A stretch of 11,754 bases of DNA from Alphaproteobacteria bacterium (GTDB lineage: Bacteria > Pseudomonadota > Alphaproteobacteria > JABAAW01): NCBI GenBank assembly GCA_014238625.1, contig JABAAS010000015.1:4579-16332 (forward strand), given 5' to 3'. The position numbers and the translations under genes were made by a program. The notes under the pieces are model-generated. The model did no database searches and had not been told where the DNA came from. It saw nothing but the letters and a program-made list of their open reading frames with translations. Shown one piece after another: positions 6,513 to 11,754 of this stretch; within the stretch, counting starts at the first letter, position 1, and each line of letters begins with the position of its first letter.

Positions 6513-7204
6513 GGCGTAGCAACATTAAGGCGGTAGCCGCCAGACTCCGTTAGTAAAAAAGACGGCTCGTCAACATTGTCCTCTATCTTCTTGCGCAGAC
6601 GGTAAATATGCGTCTCTAGCGTGTGCGTCGAAATGCCCTTGCCGTAACCCCAAACCTCCTGCAACATAACCGCACGCGAAACTACCTTGTCATGCGAACG
6701 ATACAAGTGCTTCAAAATAGACGCCTCCTTAACCGTCAAAGGAATCTTGTCCTTCGGGTCGTCCTTGTCAACTAAACGCCGCGCGTTCGGTTGAAAACGA
6801 AAACGACCTATTCGATACTCCGTATCCTCATGCTTCTCATGAATGCGAAGGTGCGTGCGAAGGCGAACCAAAAGCTCTCGAAAACGAAACGGCTTCGTGA
6901 TGTAATCCGTAGCCCCAGAATCAAAGCCCCCCACTACATCCTGCTCCTCATCATGCGCAGTCAACATCAATACCGGCATATGATAGCCAGAATCGCGCAT
7001 CTTGCGACAAGCCGAACGACCATCCATATCAGGAAGACCAACATCTAACAAAACCGCGTCTATCGGCTTCTCCGCTAAAACCTCAAGACCAGATGATGCC
7101 GTATAACAGCTCTCAACTCGATAGCCGCCAGAAACTCGAAGCTGCTCCGCCAATGAATCGCAAAGAAGCTCATCGTCATCAACTATTAGTATCTTCTGTA
7201 CCAT
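6470..7204 (-). CDS. cenR: OmpR/PhoB-type response regulator, CenR-like
   Basis: A 244-residue two-component response regulator. The receiver domain (about 3-118) has the acidic pocket D9-D11, the phosphoacceptor D54 in LLDVGLPDMDG, T82 and K104 in TKPF. The winged-helix DNA-binding domain (about 130-227) ends with THTLETHIYRLRKKIE and the wing block LLTESGGYRL. The combination of VGLPDMDGR and WGYGKGISTHTLETHIYRLR resembles the alphaproteobacterial CenR regulator, which with the kinase CenK controls envelope integrity; I name it on memory of that sequence and am moderately sure. No histidine kinase is encoded nearby. The tail after residue 228 is Ser/Glu-rich and derives from the 13-bp array. 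The ATG at 7204 has no obvious ribosome binding site. It is transcribed divergently from the RHH gene. Confidence 0.9.
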   Translation of the reverse strand: MVQKILIVDDDELLCDSLAEQLRVSGGYRVESCYTASSGLEVLAEKPIDAVLLDVGLPDMDGRSACRKMRDSGYHMPVLMLTAHDEEQDVVGGFDSGATDYITKPFRFRELLVRLRTHLRIHEKHEDTEYRIGRFRFQPNARRLVDKDDPKDKIPLTVKEASILKHLYRSHDKVVSRAVMLQEVWGYGKGISTHTLETHIYRLRKKIEDNVDEPSFLLTESGGYRLNVATPSKGSESSSESEQE

Positions 7205-7224
7205 CGGAAAAATACCATAAAGAC

Positions 7225-7256
7225 AAATCTCGTTACAAACAAACCTCGTTACAAAT
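7225..7256. repeat. 16-bp direct repeat upstream of the response regulator
   Basis: Copies at 7225-7240 (aaatctcgttacaaac) and 7241-7256 (aaacctcgttacaaat) match at 14 of 16 positions. Both hold CTCGTTAC, which recurs at 7387-7394 next to the RHH gene. The position, 21 bases before the response regulator ATG, would suit an operator or upstream promoter element, but the 16-bp spacing is wider than usual for OmpR-type direct repeats. Confidence 0.75.
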
Positions 7257-7285
7257 AAATCAGCAAGCTCCGAAACCTTAAGGGC

Positions 7286-7320
7286 TTGAAAATATCCGTG
7301 AATGGTATAGTATGCACTAT
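7286..7320 (+). promoter_or_regulatory. Candidate promoter with palindrome for the RHH gene
   Basis: TTGAAA at 7286-7291 and TAGTAT at 7308-7313 are separated by 16 bp and could be -35 and -10 boxes. The perfect inverted repeat ATAGT-ATGC-ACTAT (7307-7320) covers the -10 box. Palindromes of this size are typical operators of small ribbon-helix-helix regulators, so self-repression is possible. This reading rests on pattern alone. Confidence 0.35.
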
Positions 7321-7417
7321 CAGCTATTACTATGGCAAGTCACTTGTAGAATATATAACAAAATAGATAACTAGCCTGAAAAATCGCTCGTTACTAAAAA
7401 ACTAGGGGAGAAACATA

Positions 7418-7789
7418 ATGCCAAAAAACAGTAACAGCCACAAAATAAAAGATGGAAAAATACCCCAAAAAGTAAAGTCAGCAGAAAAATTAGAAAAAAA
7501 AGTGGAAAAAACAGAAGAAAAGCAAAGAAGATCTACTCTGATTAGTAGAAATATTCGAATCGATAGGCATAGAACCTCCGTGCGGCTCGAGCCGATATTC
7601 TGGGATATTCTACAACATATAACTAAACGCGAAAAACTATCCATACACATCGTATGCACAAAAGTCGCAGAAAGAGCTCCGCAATTGCCTCTAACAGGAG
7701 CTCTGCGAATCTTCCTGATCGCATACGCATGGCGCGCTGGTATGTCGTCGGCTCTCGAAGCCGTGCAGACCGGAAAAATGGAGCTCTGA
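7418..7789 (+). CDS. Ribbon-helix-helix domain protein (RHH_4 type), probable DNA-binding regulator
   Basis: A 123-residue basic protein and the only plus-strand gene here. Residues about 44-105 fit the RHH_4-type ribbon-helix-helix seen in many alphaproteobacteria: SRNIRIDRHRTSVRLEP forms the strand and turn, FWDILQHITKREKLS the first helix, VCTKVAER the turn and LTGALRIFLIAYAW the second helix. The first 43 residues are Lys/Glu-rich and probably disordered or coiled coil. Such proteins usually bind DNA as dimers of short operators; the target is unknown. The ATG has a strong AGGGGAG seven bases upstream (7404-7410). It stops with TGA followed by an in-frame TAA. It is divergent from the response regulator and convergent with the tRNA-Ala gene. 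Confidence 0.85.
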   Translation: MPKNSNSHKIKDGKIPQKVKSAEKLEKKVEKTEEKQRRSTLISRNIRIDRHRTSVRLEPIFWDILQHITKREKLSIHIVCTKVAERAPQLPLTGALRIFLIAYAWRAGMSSALEAVQTGKMEL

Positions 7790-7808
7790 TAATCACAACA
7801 GAAAACCT

Positions 7809-7841
7809 ATTGCTCAACTCCATCGCAAATGGCGGAGCAAT
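7809..7841. terminator. Hairpin between the convergent RHH and tRNA-Ala genes
   Basis: ATTGCTC (7809-7815) pairs perfectly with GAGCAAT (7835-7841), and an inner CCAT/ATGG can add four pairs. No proper U-run follows on the plus strand. On the minus strand a GGTTTTCTGTT stretch follows, so it would serve the tRNA transcript better. A weak bidirectional terminator is a guess. Confidence 0.4.
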
Positions 7842-7853
7842 CTGAATGCTGAA

Positions 7854-7926
7854 TGGAGCCGAGGGGAGTCGAACCCCTGACCTCTACAATGCCATCGTAG
7901 CGCTCTGCCAACTGAGCTACGGCCCC
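7854..7926 (-). tRNA. tRNA-Ala (anticodon GGC)
   Basis: A 73-nt cloverleaf reads on the minus strand. The acceptor is GGGGCCG with CGGCTCC and includes the G3-U70 wobble pair that marks alanine tRNAs. The D arm is GCTC/GAGC, the anticodon arm CTACG/TGTAG has loop ATGGCAT and so anticodon GGC, and the T arm AGGGG/CCCCT has the TTCGACT loop. The discriminator is A. CCA is not encoded (the next bases are TTC), so it must be added by the CCA-adding enzyme. It would read GCC and GCT codons. Confidence 0.97.
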
Positions 7927-8086
7927 TGAAAACTAATAAATAACATAATAATCAATAAAATAATCGACAAAATAATCAATTATTATAAATAAATCTCAAT
8001 AATATAGTAAACATTAATATAAATTAACATAATTACTATATTAATATAAATAGTAATTAAATAATAATCTAAATTAATTATACAAA
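7927..8086. other. AT-rich spacer with tandem repeats and a perfect hairpin
   Basis: About 160 bp between the oligopeptidase stop and the tRNA are almost pure A and T, in sharp contrast with both flanks. Inside are imperfect 12-13-bp repeats of the type aataatcaataaa (about 7945-7982), a duplicated AATTAATTA near 8070-8093, and the perfect 10-bp inverted repeat TAATTACTAT/ATAGTAATTA (8030-8039 with 8050-8059). No reading frame is supported. It probably carries the tRNA promoter; the rest is unexplained. Confidence 0.7.
7942..7970 (-). promoter_or_regulatory. Candidate promoter of tRNA-Ala
   Basis: On the minus strand TTGTCG (7965-7970) and TATGTT (7942-7947) are separated by 17 bp. The -10 box ends 15 bases before the first base of the tRNA, a suitable distance. 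The surroundings are so AT-rich that chance -10 matches are common. Confidence 0.4.
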
Positions 8087-10099
8087 TTAATTATCTAGCA
8101 ACGACTCTAAATCGTTTATCATCTCCTCTATAACCAACAAACCTCGTTGCCAAAAACGCCCATCGCTCGCATCTAAACCAAAGCTCAACAATATATCCCT
8201 ATAATCTCGGCTGCCCCCAGAGCGTAATAAATCTAGATACTTCTCCGCAAAGCCAGCCATGCCATCTCGGTATAAGCCATACAAAACATTAACTAAACAA
8301 TCGCCAAAAGCATACGAATAAACATAAAATGGCGCATGGATAAAGTGCGAAATATAACCCCAATAATAATTATACGAAACATCAAAATCGAAAATGTCTC
8401 CTAAACTCTCGCGACTAACAGAAAGCCATATCTCGCACAACTGATCGCTCGATAAAGGACCAGACTTGCGTGCATCATGCACTCTGGTCTCAAAGTCTAA
8501 AAACGAAATCTGACGCACTACCGTATTTAGCATATCCTCTATCTTGCCCGCCAGCAACGCACAGCGCTCAGACTTGCTCGACGCTCGCTCTAGCAATAAG
8601 TCAAAGGTTAGCCGCTCGCCAAAAACCGACGCCGTCTCCGCTAAAGTCAAAGGGGTCGCCGCCAGCAAATAACCCAAACGAGAAGCCAATACCTGATGGA
8701 TGCCATGTCCTAGCTCGTGCGCTAATGTCATAACATCCCGAGTCTTGCCGCGATAGCTCATCAATATATATGGATGCGCAGACGGAACGCAAGGGTGCGA
8801 AAAAGCACCAGACATCTTGCCAGCTCGAGCACCAGCGTCTATCCAAGAGGAAACAGAGCCAGAAGAAAAACCATTGCTCGAATCATTCACAAAAAACTTC
8901 GAGCATATCTCTCCCATCTCAGGCGAAAATCTACCATAGGATTCCAAAACTAAATCGCGTGCCTCAAGCCAAGGGATAAGCCTGCGCTCCGAATGCGGAA
9001 ATGGCGCGCCGCGATCCCAATAGGCAAGCTTGGTTTGCGAAGCTCTGGGGTTCGTAGCTCGGCTTTTGCCCAAACCTTTACTCAAACCTTTACTCAACCC
9101 TTTACTCAACCCTTTGCTCAAACCTTGGTTAAGCCAGCCAGCCTTCAGGCGATAGTAGCGATGCGACAAGCGCGGGTAGAAAGCGCGCACGCTTTCTCTC
9201 AAAGAAGCAACAACCTCCGACGATATGCGGTTGTCTAAATTGCGAGAATCAATCGGATGCTTGAAGCCTCGGCGATTGTCCGTCAAAAGTTTGTCCTGAG
9301 CTAGCGTGTTCGTAATCATCGTCAAAAGACTCGCCTGCGAGCGCAAGCCCGCCCCTAAAGCCTTCGCCGCCCTCTCGCGTTTCTTCCCATCCCTATCCGA
9401 TAGTAAGTGCAGAACCTCCGATAAAATTAAACTGCGCTTGCCCACAGAAAAACGCAGTGCCGCCTCGCTCTCGTCATACAGCGTGATCCAAGCCTGATGC
9501 GAAGTCAGCGATTTCTCCGATATAAACTCCTCTAGTTCCTCCGATAGCTGATAAGGGCGAAAGCGTCGTAGCGCCGTAATCCAACATTCATACTTGCGCA
9601 AACGCGAATCAACTTTATAGCGTTCCTCTAAAAAATCATCGCTCAATAAATTTAGCTCTAGTCCGAAAAACAGTAAGTCCTTCTCTATCTCCGTCAACAA
9701 CTCCTGCTGACTCTGGCGGAAACGGGAGGCTACTCCATCGCTCAAATTCTCAGCCGATTGCAAAAAAGCAAAGCTCGCAAGGCGTGATAATTGCTCCGAC
9801 AATGACTCGTAGTCTCGCAATGCACGACCCAAATCTCTAGCCGTCAAACTCGACAACTTACCCCTAAAAGAGCGCGAAAATCTGCGAGACGATTTACGCA
9901 CTCGCGATAAATCTTCCTCTATACGCTTATCATCGATACCATCATATAGAGCAGACAAATCCCAGCTAGGCAAGCTACCCAGCACTAGCTCTTCCCTGCT
10001 GGCTGAGCTATTAGATTGCTTATTAAACTTCTTGCCAGGACTTTTGCCAGAGCCCTTAATAGAGCTTTTGTCCTTTTTCTCGGCAAGCCGTAAAGTCAT
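8087..10099 (-). CDS. M3-family oligoendopeptidase (PepF-like)
   Basis: A 670-residue zinc metallopeptidase of family M3, subfamily B type, expected to cut short oligopeptides in the cytoplasm. The catalytic block is TLAHELGHGIHQV with H461, E462 and H465; the third zinc ligand is E488 in LAETASVFGE. The preceding GKMSGAFSHP and AHPYILMSYRGKTRDV (about 427-456) and the C-terminal SYNYYWGYISHFIHAPFYVY block are typical of this family. Length is a little above the usual 600. The excess comes from a Lys/Ser-rich N-terminus (about 8-36) and from a GLSK repeat at 326-345, placed just before KLAYWDRGAP where relatives have a short loop. The ATG overlaps the LysRS stop by 4 bp (ATGA), indicating translational coupling. 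No own ribosome binding site is evident. Confidence 0.93.
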   Translation of the reverse strand: MTLRLAEKKDKSSIKGSGKSPGKKFNKQSNSSASREELVLGSLPSWDLSALYDGIDDKRIEEDLSRVRKSSRRFSRSFRGKLSSLTARDLGRALRDYESLSEQLSRLASFAFLQSAENLSDGVASRFRQSQQELLTEIEKDLLFFGLELNLLSDDFLEERYKVDSRLRKYECWITALRRFRPYQLSEELEEFISEKSLTSHQAWITLYDESEAALRFSVGKRSLILSEVLHLLSDRDGKKRERAAKALGAGLRSQASLLTMITNTLAQDKLLTDNRRGFKHPIDSRNLDNRISSEVVASLRESVRAFYPRLSHRYYRLKAGWLNQGLSKGLSKGLSKGLSKGLGKSRATNPRASQTKLAYWDRGAPFPHSERRLIPWLEARDLVLESYGRFSPEMGEICSKFFVNDSSNGFSSGSVSSWIDAGARAGKMSGAFSHPCVPSAHPYILMSYRGKTRDVMTLAHELGHGIHQVLASRLGYLLAATPLTLAETASVFGERLTFDLLLERASSKSERCALLAGKIEDMLNTVVRQISFLDFETRVHDARKSGPLSSDQLCEIWLSVSRESLGDIFDFDVSYNYYWGYISHFIHAPFYVYSYAFGDCLVNVLYGLYRDGMAGFAEKYLDLLRSGGSRDYRDILLSFGLDASDGRFWQRGLLVIEEMINDLESLLDN
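9073..9132. repeat. 12-bp tandem repeat inside the oligoendopeptidase gene
   Basis: Five units, aaacctttactc twice, then aaccctttactc, aaccctttgctc and aaaccttggtta, follow in phase. They encode GLSKGLSKGLSKGLSKGLGK on the minus strand. The unit matches the 12-bp array at the left edge of the window at 9 of 12 positions when aligned as aagcctttttgc. Confidence 0.92.
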
Positions 10100-11754
10100 G
10101 CTCGCAACGCTCGCTCGATCATCGTGATGCCAGAAGGCAAGCCATAGAGTTTAAGAAAGCCGCCAAAGCGAGGGCCAGTGCTCTGACCTAGCAATATCTC
10201 ATACAAAGCGCGAAACCAATCGCGCAGACGACCCTCATAACCGCTTGCCATACCTATCTCATAAACTACCGCCTGAATCGTTTCAACATCTGAATCAAGC
10301 GGTAGCTCGCGCAGGCGCGAAACTAAACTCGACAAAGCTACTCGCTCATCAGCACTCGCAGCGCGCGGGTGGCTCGACGGGCGCACAAAGTCGCGGTCAT
10401 ACGATAGCGCATAGCCCCATAAAAGATGCAGGCTCGCTTGCTCGCCTGCAGAAAGATCAGCAGGCAAGGAGCTCGACAAAACCGAACGCCAAGCATCGCT
10501 CGCAGACAAGCCAGAGCTCGCAACACCCTCGCTCTGAAGACCCAAAGCCGTTACCAAATTCTGCAGTAAGGGATAGCTCAAACCTTGCGGTAGACTCGTC
10601 AAAATCGGTTGCTCAATATGAAATACCGCACTATCAAGGCGCGAGACGATATCCTCCTCCTCGTCAAACTTACGACGATCGATCAGATACTCGTCCATGC
10701 AACGCGGAATGCAGTCGAAAAATAAACGCTTCGCCGTGCGCGGCTTCCTATACATATAATAGGCAAGCGAATCCTCGCTGCCATAACGAAGCCAATCGTC
10801 TATCGTCAAGCCGTTGCCTCGAGACTTCGATATCTTCTCCCCTCGCTCGTCCAAAAATAACTCGTAGGCAAAACCAACCGGCGCGCGATAACGCTCTGAC
10901 AAACTAGACGAGCTAGCTCCCTCACCCTCACCCTCACCCTGACCTAGTATGCTGGCTATCTTCTGCGAAAGAACCGCCGACGGTGTCAAGTCCTTCCCAT
11001 ACATCTCGTAGTCAATCCCCAAAACATACCAGCGCATCGCCCAATCCGGCTTCCATTGCAACTTGCATTTACCTCCATAAACCGAAGTCTCGCGAGCCTT
11101 GCCAGCAACATCCTCATACAAAATAACTCCGCGAGCAGCGTCAACCTCTAAAACCTTCGCCTGCAGCACAACTCCGCTCTCCGCGCATATCGGTAAAAAA
11201 GGGCTGTAAGTCTCTCGCCGTTCCTCGCCAAGCGTGCCGCGCATCACCGCTACAATATCATCGTAGCGCTCAAGAACGCGCCGCAAGCCAGCGTCAAAAA
11301 AACCGCTCCGATAGCATTCGCTCGAACTACGAAAGCTGTAGGCAAAGCCAAAGCGGTCGAGAAAACCCTTCAATAGCTCGTTGTTATGGCTCGCGTAAGA
11401 AGAATGGCAGCCGTAAGGGTCCGCAACGCTCGATAGGGGTTTGCCTAAATGCGCTCGCAACATCGACGCCTGCGGCGCAGAGTCCGGAACCTTGCGAAAG
11501 CCGTCCATGTCGTCCGAAAAACAAATCAGCTCGCTCGGTTGCTCCGACGAAAGCAGCGAAAAAGCGCGCCGAACCATGCTCGTGCGCAAAACCTCGCCAA
11601 AAGTTCCTATGTGCGGAAGTCCAGAAGGGCCGTAGCCAGTCTGAAACAAAACCTTGCGCTTAGGTAACTCGCTCAAGCCCGCGCGCTCGGATTCTTGGCG
11701 CAGACGATCGTATATCTTGCGCGCCTCAACAAAAGGCCAAGCCTTCGAGCTAAG
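10096..11754 (-). CDS. lysK: Lysyl-tRNA synthetase, class I (5' end outside the window)
   Basis: This class I, archaeal-type LysRS charges tRNA-Lys with lysine; alphaproteobacteria commonly use it in place of class II LysRS. The frame is open to the right edge: upstream of the TTG at 11676 it continues as AWPFVEARKIYDRLRQ, matching the family N-terminus, so 552 residues are visible and a few are missing. Counting from the edge, the HIGH-type signature is GLPHIGTF (about 45-52) and the KMSKS-type signature is KISKSRGNG (307-315). Other family blocks are FSDDMDG and LQWKPDWAMRWY. A GEGEGEG and Ser-rich insertion (about 273-286) sits just before the VGFAYELFLDE block, encoded by a 6-bp repeat. 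The gene ends with TGA inside the ATGA overlap with the oligoendopeptidase gene. No Lys-tRNA gene is in the window. Confidence 0.96.
   Translation of the reverse strand, partial: LSSKAWPFVEARKIYDRLRQESERAGLSELPKRKVLFQTGYGPSGLPHIGTFGEVLRTSMVRRAFSLLSSEQPSELICFSDDMDGFRKVPDSAPQASMLRAHLGKPLSSVADPYGCHSSYASHNNELLKGFLDRFGFAYSFRSSSECYRSGFFDAGLRRVLERYDDIVAVMRGTLGEERRETYSPFLPICAESGVVLQAKVLEVDAARGVILYEDVAGKARETSVYGGKCKLQWKPDWAMRWYVLGIDYEMYGKDLTPSAVLSQKIASILGQGEGEGEGASSSSLSERYRAPVGFAYELFLDERGEKISKSRGNGLTIDDWLRYGSEDSLAYYMYRKPRTAKRLFFDCIPRCMDEYLIDRRKFDEEEDIVSRLDSAVFHIEQPILTSLPQGLSYPLLQNLVTALGLQSEGVASSGLSASDAWRSVLSSSLPADLSAGEQASLHLLWGYALSYDRDFVRPSSHPRAASADERVALSSLVSRLRELPLDSDVETIQAVVYEIGMASGYEGRLRDWFRALYEILLGQSTGPRFGGFLKLYGLPSGITMIERALRA
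10921..10944. repeat. 6-bp repeat encoding Gly-Glu in lysK
   Basis: Four hexamers, ctcacc three times and ctgacc once, encode a Gly-Gln/Glu run ahead of the KMSKS-like loop. The expansion sits at a surface-loop position and keeps frame. Confidence 0.85.

Noticed and set aside
6280..6513. Plus-strand frame of 77 codons with Leu-Ala-Arg-Ser repeats
   Set aside because: It is only the translation of the 13-bp array. The period breaks frame and no start signal precedes it.
7402..7659. Minus-strand open frame of 85 codons opposite the RHH gene
   Set aside because: The plus-strand RHH frame has a conserved domain and strong ribosome binding site. The opposite frame is a hydrophobic shadow of Lys codons.
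8030..8059. Hairpin as an intrinsic terminator of the oligoendopeptidase gene
   Set aside because: The stem is nearly all A-T and would be too weak, although T-rich DNA follows.
7927..8086. AT-rich spacer as a replication origin
   Set aside because: No DnaA boxes or origin-linked genes are visible, and the repeats do not resemble iterons.
10245..10907. Plus-strand open frame of 220 codons
   Set aside because: Antisense to well-supported lysK, with no recognisable domain and a Ser/Arg/His-rich low-quality sequence.

Overview
The window looks like an ordinary chromosomal segment of an alphaproteobacterium. Three things point there: a class I lysyl-tRNA synthetase, an OmpR-type response regulator resembling alphaproteobacterial CenR, and a ribbon-helix-helix protein of the RHH_4 type. 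Base composition is moderate and the genetic code looks standard (TGG for Trp, and TGA, TAG and TAA all used as stops). Almost every gene lies on the minus strand. There is no sign of a phage, transposon, CRISPR array or toxin cassette.

Layout in the direction of minus-strand transcription, from the right edge: class I LysRS (N-terminus cut by the window edge), overlapping by 4 bp an M3-family oligoendopeptidase. Next come a very AT-rich spacer and a tRNA-Ala(GGC). A plus-strand RHH regulator follows, sharing a divergent promoter region with the minus-strand response regulator. Then comes a close-packed minus-strand series: a small membrane protein, a large unrecognised multi-pass membrane protein, xseA (exonuclease VII large subunit), an exported M23 peptidase and pgeF (peptidoglycan editing factor). 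The M23 peptidase and PgeF suggest a cell-wall theme at the end of this series, with xseA adding DNA repair; the membrane proteins cannot be assigned a function from sequence alone.

The striking property is not a gene but a habit of the DNA. Short tandem arrays recur throughout, at gene starts, ends and insertion-tolerant sites. Inside genes the periods are 6, 9, 12 or 15 bp. In the clearly non-coding stretches they are 10, 13 or 16 bp. Several arrays multiply Shine-Dalgarno-like purine cores just ahead of starts, one runs through a stop codon, and one lies in a two-frame gene overlap. A GCTCG pentamer is also very common on the plus strand and much rarer on the other. I found no convincing undescribed multi-gene system; the repeat habit and the strand-biased motif are the items most worth following.
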